Source: Sphingomonas sp. RIT328 (GTDB lineage Bacteria; Pseudomonadota; Alphaproteobacteria; Sphingomonadales; Sphingomonadaceae). From it: 39,409 nucleotides of DNA. Position 1 is the first letter of the stretch. Each line of letters begins with the position of its first letter. Location: NCBI RefSeq assembly GCF_000632225.1, contig NZ_JFYV01000028.1, positions 1 through 39,409 on the forward strand, written 5' to 3'. The translations under genes and the position numbers were made by a program. The notes below the pieces were generated by a model. That model was not told the DNA's origin. It worked only from the letters and a program-made list of their open reading frames with translations, and ran no database searches. This document shows positions 33,898-39,409 of this stretch, piece after piece.

Positions 33898-34394
33898 CGG
33901 AACGAGCCGGCGCGATCGGGGCCGCCCTTGGCCTCGCGCACCAGCGTCTTGCCGGCATCGAGCAACGTCAGCGTCGTCGGTTCCTGCCAGGTCATGCCCT
34001 CGCCGCTCAGCGGCAGGTCGAAGGCGATCTGGTCGCTGCGGAGCTCGCGGATGCCTGTCGCCTCGCCGCGCGATTCGAAGAAGGTGAGGCGGTTGCCGGT
34101 GATCGTCAGCACGCCCTTGTCGGCGCCGCCCGCCCGGTCGCAATCCTCGACCACCATCCCCCAATGCCCCTGGAAACCGGCCGGGATCGTCGCCACCGGC
34201 GAGGGGCTGGGCGCGGCGACCGGCACGACGCTGTTCTGCGGATCGTCGGTCAGGTTGGTCGGCGTCGGCTCGACCGCGGCGCTGCCGCCGCTCGATTCAT
34301 TGTTGGCGGTTTCGCCGCCCGAGCAGGCGGCAAGCGCGAGGGCGAGGGCTACGGCGCAGGCGCGCGCATGGCGGGCGGGGCGGTGGGGGTGCAT
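33876..34394 (-). CDS. Small lipoprotein of unknown function
   Basis: The protein has 172 residues with a lipoprotein signal ending in the lipobox LALAAC, lipid Cys at residue 24. A Ser/Thr/Pro-rich linker follows to about residue 70 (VPVAAPSPSPVATIP), then a compact domain starting GFQGHWGMVVEDCDRAGGAD, with paired Cys near its start and at the C-terminus (RYSRCPA). The domain resembles small lipocalin-like or AprI-like secreted folds in length and cysteine placing, but I do not recognise it. Its 3' end overlaps the end of the GT2 gene by 22 bases on the opposite strand, leaving no terminator between them. Confidence 0.8.
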   Translation of the reverse strand: MHPHRPARHARACAVALALALAACSGGETANNESSGGSAAVEPTPTNLTDDPQNSVVPVAAPSPSPVATIPAGFQGHWGMVVEDCDRAGGADKGVLTITGNRLTFFESRGEATGIRELRSDQIAFDLPLSGEGMTWQEPTTLTLLDAGKTLVREAKGGPDRAGSFRYSRCPA

Positions 34395-34692
34395 CCTGGA
34401 CTCCTTGGCGCCACTGGCGGGCTTCGCTAGCCTTGGTCGCAGGCTCGGGTGGGGGACGCAAGGGGCGCCGCCGGGGCGGCCTCAAGGGGGAGGCTTGGCC
34501 GTGGGGGGTATCTGGGTAGATTGGTTGAGATGCAGGTTGATGCCCAGAAGAGGATTTTACGGTTGGCACCAAAAACGGCAGATTTTCGCGGTTTTCTGAA
34601 AGAGCGTCGGGACGATTGTATCAGGCCTTTGTACTAGCCGTGACAAGCGTGGAGAGTTACCCCTGGGCTAAGATAGCGGAGGGGGCGGCAGC
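34395..34692. other. Gap marking the left edge of the low-G+C islet
   Basis: This stretch holds no gene that I can support. G+C is high up to about 34500 and then falls sharply; the second half contains A/T-rich runs such as AGAGGATTTTACGG. GGAGGGGG at 34678-34685 is the ribosome binding site of the next gene. No tRNA, direct repeat or attachment site is evident. Confidence 0.6.
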
Positions 34693-35406
34693 ATGGCCAG
34701 CATGGCAGATGGTTGGAAGTTGATCCGCGACTATATGGATCGCCTTGCCTTCGAGGGTAAGAAGAACGCGATATACCGGGGTCAAGCTAACTATGAATGG
34801 GAGCCGATCCCCTCATGGTTTCGTGGAAGATGGCTTGGCATAGGTAATCAGCATAGGCTCGATGAGTGGAAGTGGCGCGCAGCTAGATTCGCATCCCCAA
34901 CACCTACTGATGACATCGAGTGGCTGGTACTTGCGCAACACTTTGGATTGCCAACTACCCTGCTTGATTGGACTACTAGCCCACTAATTGCGCTGTTCTT
35001 TGCTTGTGATGATAAAGCGATGATAGACCAAGACGGCTGCGTTTGGATTACGAGCATCAATCAGTTTGAGAAAGCTCACCATACCCTTACGATCAGCCCC
35101 TTCGCAGCTAATCGCAGCAAGCCATTCATTATCAATGCTGTAGGAAAGAACGTTCGATCAACGGCGCAGGATAGTATGCTTACGCTTCATACGGAAAATG
35201 ACATCAACAGCTATAATAGAAGACGGCTGTTCACAGTGCCCGCTAGCTTGAAGGCGGTGACTCTAAATCAGTTGGAGAAGTTGGGGATTGCGGGAGACAG
35301 GCTCCTCTACGATATCGGACACCTCGTTGAGACGCTAAAGACAGAGCAGCTTGGACGCTCACTTACATTGACCCTCACTGATGTTCCTGAGCCGCCTACG
35401 GCCTAA
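34693..35406 (+). CDS. FRG-domain protein, probably horizontally acquired
   Basis: The protein has 237 residues. The FRG domain is clear: IYRGQANYEWEPIPSWFR (residues 27-44, with YRG in place of FRG) and AQHFGLPTTLLDWTTSPLIA (81-100) continuing LFFAC. The rest has SKPFIINA and a C-terminal LGIAGDRLLYDIGHL. The biochemical function of FRG domains is not settled; such genes turn up in defence islands and near restriction systems. Codon use is strikingly different from the neighbours: A/T-ending codons are common and G+C is near 50%. GGAGGGGG precedes the ATG by 7 bases. It stands alone, with no partner methylase, nuclease or antitoxin nearby. A role in phage defence is possible but unproven. 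Confidence 0.85.
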   Translation: MASMADGWKLIRDYMDRLAFEGKKNAIYRGQANYEWEPIPSWFRGRWLGIGNQHRLDEWKWRAARFASPTPTDDIEWLVLAQHFGLPTTLLDWTTSPLIALFFACDDKAMIDQDGCVWITSINQFEKAHHTLTISPFAANRSKPFIINAVGKNVRSTAQDSMLTLHTENDINSYNRRRLFTVPASLKAVTLNQLEKLGIAGDRLLYDIGHLVETLKTEQLGRSLTLTLTDVPEPPTA

Positions 35407-35776
35407 AAATGTTAGAGATATGCGAGAGAGTAATCGGACTATTTTGAGGGTCGATTTACCCCCGTATCCCAACTTGCCCGGTCACACGATTATGTCACGC
35501 CTGCCCGACCTGCATTATTGCGCGCGGTTGGTTCTCCCTGCGTAGCGTGTCACAGTAGCAGGATCATGGCTGGATCGGCGCTGTCCAGAATAATCAAACG
35601 AGCGTTAGCCAGGAAACGGCGTGGCGGTAAGGCGCATCCTCATCTCCCGCCGCCGCTAACGAGTCAGATTCCCGCGGCCGTAAAGCGATCCGACGCAGCA
35701 AGCCCCCGCCGCCGGCTGGAACCGGCGAAGACCGTGACCATATGCTCGGCCGACAATCCTTCCCACGGAGCCTCGC
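35407..35776. other. 370-base gap right of the FRG gene
   Basis: G+C climbs back from low to the local norm at about 35600. I see no credible coding region, tRNA or direct repeat matching the left edge. CGCCGG (35710-35715) and CCGGCG (35722-35727) can form a short hairpin before the DJ-1 gene. GGAG at about 35766 is that gene's ribosome binding site. Confidence 0.6.
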
Positions 35777-36460
35777 ATGAACATCCTGATCGTCCTCACC
35801 TCGCACGACCGGCTCGGCGACACCGGCAAGCCGACGGGCTTCTGGCTCGAAGAGCTCGCCGCGCCCTATTACGTCTTCAAGGATGCCGGCGCCGCGATCA
35901 CGCTCGCCTCGCCCAAGGGCGGCCAGCCGCCGCTCGATCCGAAGAGCGACGCGCCCGATGCGCAGACCGAGGCGACGCGGCGCTTCCTCGCCGATGCGGA
36001 GGCGCAGGCGGCGCTCGCCGCGACGGTGCCGCTCGCCGATGTCTCCACGGCCGAGTTCGATGCCGTCTTCTATCCCGGCGGTCACGGTCCGCTGTGGGAT
36101 CTGGCGGAGGACGCGACGTCGATCCGGCTGATCGAGGCGACGCTGGCGGCGGACACGCCGGTCGGGCTCGTCTGCCATGCGCCGGGGGCGCTGCGCCACG
36201 TTAAGGCGGCCGATGGCACGCCGCTGGTCGCCGGAAGAACGGTGACCGGCTTCACCAACAGCGAGGAAGCCGCGGTCGGCCTGACCGAGGTCGTGCCGTT
36301 CCTCGTCGAGGACATGCTGCGCGACCATGGCGCGGACTATCGGCACGGCGCCGACTGGCAGTCCTATGTCGTCGCCGACGGCCGCCTCGTGACCGGTCAG
36401 AACCCGGCCTCGTCCGCCGAGGCGGCGGAGCGGCTGCTGGCGATGATCGCGCCGCGCTGA
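35777..36460 (+). CDS. DJ-1/PfpI-family protein (Hsp31-like, class I glutamine amidotransferase fold)
   Basis: The protein has 227 residues covering a single DJ-1/PfpI domain: MNILIVLTSHDRLGDTGKPT, TGFWLEELAAPYYVF with E26, FDAVFYPGGHGPLWDL, and the nucleophile elbow LVCHAPGAL (C133, H134). The lid and spacing match the Hsp31-like branch, reported as glyoxalase III or protein-repair enzymes acting on methylglyoxal adducts. It is cytoplasmic with no signal. It stands alone just right of the low-G+C islet and converges on topA with a hairpin between them. The exact activity is uncertain. Confidence 0.92.
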   Translation: MNILIVLTSHDRLGDTGKPTGFWLEELAAPYYVFKDAGAAITLASPKGGQPPLDPKSDAPDAQTEATRRFLADAEAQAALAATVPLADVSTAEFDAVFYPGGHGPLWDLAEDATSIRLIEATLAADTPVGLVCHAPGALRHVKAADGTPLVAGRTVTGFTNSEEAAVGLTEVVPFLVEDMLRDHGADYRHGADWQSYVVADGRLVTGQNPASSAEAAERLLAMIAPR

Positions 36461-36472
36461 GGCAGGAGGCGC

Positions 36473-36494
36473 CGACCGGCGTGCTGGCCGGTCG
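36473..36494. terminator. Bidirectional hairpin between convergent genes
   Basis: CGACCGGC (36473-36480) and GCCGGTCG (36487-36494) form a perfect 8-base stem with a 6-base loop, starting 12 bases after the DJ-1 stop and 5 bases from the topA stop. The T-run is weak (CCGTCTTATT on the + strand), so it may be only part of a terminator. Confidence 0.6.
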
Positions 36495-36499
36495 CCGTC

Positions 36500-39100
36500 T
36501 TATTCCGCCGCGGCCTTCTTGGCCGCCGGCTTCTTCGCCGGGGCCTTTTTCGCCGCCGGTTTGGCCGCAGCCTTGGCGGGCGCCTTGGCCGCCGGCTTCT
36601 TCGCCGCGGCCTTCTTGGCCGGCGCCTTCTTCTTGCCCTTGGCGGGGGCGGCGGCGGCGCGGTCGTCGATCAGCTGGGCGGCCTCTTCCAGCGTCAGCGC
36701 CTCCGGCGTGATCGACTTGGGCAGCGTCGCATTGGTCTCGCCGTCGGTGACATAGGGGCCGTAGCGCCCCTCCATCAGCTTGATCTCCGCCTCGGTGCGC
36801 GGGTGCTTGCCGAGTTCGCGCAACGGCGCGCGCGCCGCGCCGCGGGCCGGACGGCCGCCGCCCGCCGCCGCCTCGGCGAGCTTGACCACCGCGGCGTTCA
36901 TCCCGGTCTCGAACACCTCGGCGGTCGATTGCAGCCGGGCATATTTGCCGGCGTGGGCGAGATAGGGGCCGTAGCGGCCGATCGAGGCGGTGATCGGCTC
37001 GCCCGTCTCGGGATGCGTGCCGATCGTGCGCGGCAGGCTGAGCAACTTGAGCGCCCATTCAAGGTCGAGCTCGCCGGGCAGGTCCTTGGGGATCGAGGCG
37101 CGCTTCGCCTCCTTGCCCTCGCCGAGCTGGATGTACGGGCCGAACCGCCCCGACTTGCGCTCGACCTCGAGGCCGGTCGCCGGGTCCTTGCCGAGGCCTT
37201 CGGGGCCGCTGTCCTCGCCCGCCTCGCCGCCGGGCTGGGCGAAGCGGCGGGTGTATTTGCACTCGGGATAGTTGGAGCAGGCGATGAACGCGCCGAACTT
37301 GCCGCCGCGCAGCGCGAGCTTGCCCTGTTCGCACTTGGGGCAGAGCCGCGGGTCCGATCCGTCCGCCTTGTCGGGGAAGAGATAGGGGGCGAGGAACTGG
37401 TCGAGCTCGGCGGTGATCGCCGAGGGCTGCTGCTCCATCACCTCGTTGGTGCGCGGCTTGAAGTCGCGCCAGAAGGCGTCGAGCACCGCCTGCCATTGCG
37501 CGCGCCCGCCCGACACGTCGTCGAGCTCTTCCTCCAGCTCGGCGGTATAGTCGAAGCCGACATATTTCTCGAAGAAGCGTTCGAGGAAGGCGGTGACCAG
37601 CCGGCCCGATTCCTCGGCGAAGAAGCGGTTCTTCTCGACGCGCACATAGGCGCGGTCCTTCAGCGTCTTGATGATCGAGGCATAGGTCGACGGGCGGCCG
37701 ATCCCCAGCTCCTCCATCCGCTTGACGAGGCTCGCTTCGGAGAAGCGCGGCGGCGGCTGGGTGAAATGCTGTTCGGCATCGACGCTCTTCCTGGCGGGGG
37801 CATCGCCTTCGCGCAGCCGCGGCAGGCGGCGCGCCTCCTCGTCCTGCGTATCGTCTGATCCTTCCTCATAGAGCGCGAGGAAGCCGGGGAAGAGCACGAC
37901 CTGCCCGGTCGCGCGCAGCACGTGCCGCCCGGTGCCGTCCGCCATCTCGACGGTGGTGCGCTCCATCCGCGCCGACGCCATCTGGCTGGCGAGCGCGCGC
38001 TTCCAGATCAGGTCGTACAGGCGGGCATGATCGCCGCCGCCGACGCGGTCCTTGCCGAAATCGGTCGGGCGGATCGCCTCATGCGCTTCCTGCGCATTCT
38101 TCGCCTTGGTCTGATACTGGCGGGGCGAGTCGGGGACGTAGCCCGCGTCATAGCGGTTGGCGATGGCGAGGCGCGCGGCGGAAATGGCGCTGCCGTCCAT
38201 CTGCACGCCGTCGGTCCGCATATAGGTGATCGCGCCGTCCTCGTAGAGCCCCTGCGCGATCCGCATCGTATGATCGGCGGAGAAGCCGAGCTTGCGCGCC
38301 GCCTCCTGCTGCAGCGTCGAGGTGGTGAAGGGCGGCGGCGGGTTGCGCGTCGCCGGCTTGGTCTCGACGCTCTGCACCGAGAAGCGGCCCTCTTCGACCG
38401 CCGCCTTGGCCTTGAGCGCGTCGCCCTCGGTGCCGATCGACAGCCGGTCGAGCTTCTTGCCGTCCCACTGGACGAGGCGGGCGAGGAAGGGCGTGCCGTC
38501 CTGCTCCATCTGCGCGGTGACCGACCAATATTCCTGCGCCTTGAATGCCTCGATCTCGCGCTCGCGGCCGACGATCAGGCGCAGCGCGACCGACTGGACG
38601 CGGCCCGCCGACTTGGCGCCGGGCAGCTTGCGCCACAGCACCGGCGACAGCGTGAAGCCGACCAGGTAATCGAGCGCGCGACGGGCGCGATAGGCATCGA
38701 TCAGATCGGTATCGAGCTCGCGGGGCGCCTTCATCGCGGCGAGGATGGCGGGCTTGGTGATCGCGTTGAAGGTGACGCGCTGCACGTCCTTGGGCAGCGC
38801 CTTGCGCCCGCGCAGCACCTCCTGCACGTGCCAGCTGATCGCCTCGCCCTCGCGATCGGGGTCGGTGGCGAGGATCAGGCGGTCGGCGGTCTTGGACAGA
38901 TCGGCGATCGCCTTCAGTTGCTTCGACTTGTCCGCGTAATTCTCCCATTCCATCGCGAAGCCGTCGTCAGGGTTCACCGAACCGTCGCGCGCCGGCAGGT
39001 CGCGGACATGGCCGTAGGAGGCGAGGACGCGGAAGTCCGAGCCCAGATACTTTTCGATGGTTTTCGCCTTGGCGGGCGATTCGACGATGACGAGCTGCAT
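36500..39100 (-). CDS. topA: DNA topoisomerase I
   Basis: The protein has 866 residues. The Toprim domain comes first (VIVESPAKAKTIEKYLG; ATDPDREGEAISWH with the metal-binding acidic residues). Then come the gate domains with catalytic Y293 in AITYMRTDG and SAGRVQSVALRLIVGRE. A four-Cys zinc ribbon (CPKCEQGKLALRGGKFGAFI, then CSNYPEC) follows, and several TopA C-terminal repeats (GRYGPYLAHAGKYARL, GRYGPYVTDGETNATL). It relaxes negative supercoils by cutting one strand. The last 50 or so residues are an Ala/Lys/Pro tail (KKAPAKKAAAKKPAAK) like histone H1, common in this class of bacteria. dprA lies just upstream on the same strand, a conserved arrangement. Confidence 0.98.
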   Translation of the reverse strand: MQLVIVESPAKAKTIEKYLGSDFRVLASYGHVRDLPARDGSVNPDDGFAMEWENYADKSKQLKAIADLSKTADRLILATDPDREGEAISWHVQEVLRGRKALPKDVQRVTFNAITKPAILAAMKAPRELDTDLIDAYRARRALDYLVGFTLSPVLWRKLPGAKSAGRVQSVALRLIVGREREIEAFKAQEYWSVTAQMEQDGTPFLARLVQWDGKKLDRLSIGTEGDALKAKAAVEEGRFSVQSVETKPATRNPPPPFTTSTLQQEAARKLGFSADHTMRIAQGLYEDGAITYMRTDGVQMDGSAISAARLAIANRYDAGYVPDSPRQYQTKAKNAQEAHEAIRPTDFGKDRVGGGDHARLYDLIWKRALASQMASARMERTTVEMADGTGRHVLRATGQVVLFPGFLALYEEGSDDTQDEEARRLPRLREGDAPARKSVDAEQHFTQPPPRFSEASLVKRMEELGIGRPSTYASIIKTLKDRAYVRVEKNRFFAEESGRLVTAFLERFFEKYVGFDYTAELEEELDDVSGGRAQWQAVLDAFWRDFKPRTNEVMEQQPSAITAELDQFLAPYLFPDKADGSDPRLCPKCEQGKLALRGGKFGAFIACSNYPECKYTRRFAQPGGEAGEDSGPEGLGKDPATGLEVERKSGRFGPYIQLGEGKEAKRASIPKDLPGELDLEWALKLLSLPRTIGTHPETGEPITASIGRYGPYLAHAGKYARLQSTAEVFETGMNAAVVKLAEAAAGGGRPARGAARAPLRELGKHPRTEAEIKLMEGRYGPYVTDGETNATLPKSITPEALTLEEAAQLIDDRAAAAPAKGKKKAPAKKAAAKKPAAKAPAKAAAKPAAKKAPAKKPAAKKAAAE

Positions 39101-39202
39101 GGCGGTTGAATAGCGTCCTTACGTGTACGCGCGAGGGTGGCGAGCGGCGGGTGTCGCCGTCAAGTCGGGGGCCGGGGCGAAAAGGTCAACGGGCGGCGGC
39201 GA

Positions 39203-39409
39203 TCAGCCGACCAGGCTCGCCCGCGCGCCGGCATGCCGCTCCAGCCGCCCGGCAAGCTCGAGTTCGAGCAGCACCGTCTGGACGATCGCCGGGGTGAGGC
39301 TGCTCTGGCGGACGAGTTCGTCGACCGGCGTCGGCACCGGGCCGAGCAGCGCGGCGATGCGGCTGCGGTCCGCGTCGCTCGCCTCGGCGGGCGGCGGCGG
39401 GGCGTAGGG
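39203..39409 (-). CDS. dprA: DNA-processing protein DprA, C-terminal end (partial)
   Basis: The last 68 codons of a gene that continues beyond the window. They encode the DprA winged-helix domain: [20 protein letters not shown], then [20 protein letters not shown] and [12 protein letters not shown] before the stop. DprA loads RecA on incoming single-stranded DNA during transformation; the C-terminal domain is variable and not the DNA-binding core. A Pro/Ala linker ([12 protein letters not shown]) precedes it as usual. Its stop is 102 bases upstream of the topA start, and the dprA-topA order is typical of alphaproteobacteria. The Rossmann core lies outside, so integrity cannot be judged. Confidence 0.85.
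   Translation of the reverse strand, partial: PYAPPPPAEASDADRSRIAALLGPVPTPVDELVRQSSLTPAIVQTVLLELELAGRLERHAGARASLVG

Noticed and set aside
34395..35776. Integrated element with attachment sites around the FRG gene
   Set aside because: No direct repeats, integrase, transposase or tRNA could be found at either edge. Only the composition change is supported.

Overview
The window is about 70% G+C throughout, apart from one pocket near 34.5-35.6 kb. Its genes are tightly packed and many overlap by the 4-base ATGA arrangement. The gene set is a TorF-type porin, an acvB-like/mprF lipid operon, dprA next to topA, LacI-controlled glucan genes beside a tryptophan-halogenase remnant, and two EmrAB-TolC-like pumps. 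This points to an alphaproteobacterium, most likely a Sphingomonas or close relative; that is an inference from gene content and composition. I see no rRNA, tRNA, CRISPR array, integrase or transposase.

Layout. 0-4.5 kb is a beta-glucan utilisation locus in decay. An intact LacI regulator, MFS transporter and secreted GH16 glucanase surround two broken genes, a flavin-dependent halogenase and a GH3 beta-glucosidase. These diverge from one another and have lost their 5' ends at the same place. The first 122 bases form a near-perfect fold-back, which may be an assembly artefact. 4.5-9.2 kb holds a lipid-modification operon (VirJ/AcvB-like hydrolase, small DUF2147 protein, MprF) and a CitE-like lyase. 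9.2-11.3 kb is a PAS-GAF hybrid histidine kinase. 11.4-19.7 kb is a run on the minus strand: GH130, GH13 and GT4 (cytoplasmic glycoside metabolism), then a DHA2-type MFS pump, its HlyD adaptor and an outer-membrane factor. The factor's signal-peptide coding region is split in frame by palindromic repeats.

19.8-23.1 kb carries a TorF-like porin with a structured leader and a carbonic anhydrase/SulP pair, probably for bicarbonate. 23.2-25.4 kb is an OmpR/EnvZ-type two-component pair. 25.4-30.2 kb is a second tripartite pump operon in the order marR, outer-membrane factor, emrA, emrB, with a tandem palindromic operator at the marR start.

30.3-33.9 kb is the most unusual part. One reading frame joins a complete DegT-type PLP aminotransferase to a complete FAD/NAD(P) oxidoreductase, with a good internal ribosome binding site at the join. 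It overlaps a family 2 glycosyltransferase gene. A small lipoprotein is convergent to it. 34.5-35.6 kb is a low-G+C islet with an FRG-domain gene, probably acquired by transfer and possibly defence-related. 35.8-39.4 kb holds a DJ-1/PfpI protein, topA with a histone-H1-like tail, and the 3' end of dprA.

Several palindromic repeat families sit between or inside genes. The best candidates for something new are the DegT-FAD fusion with its glycosyltransferase, the repeat-split outer-membrane factor, and the DUF2147 gene inside the acvB-mprF operon.
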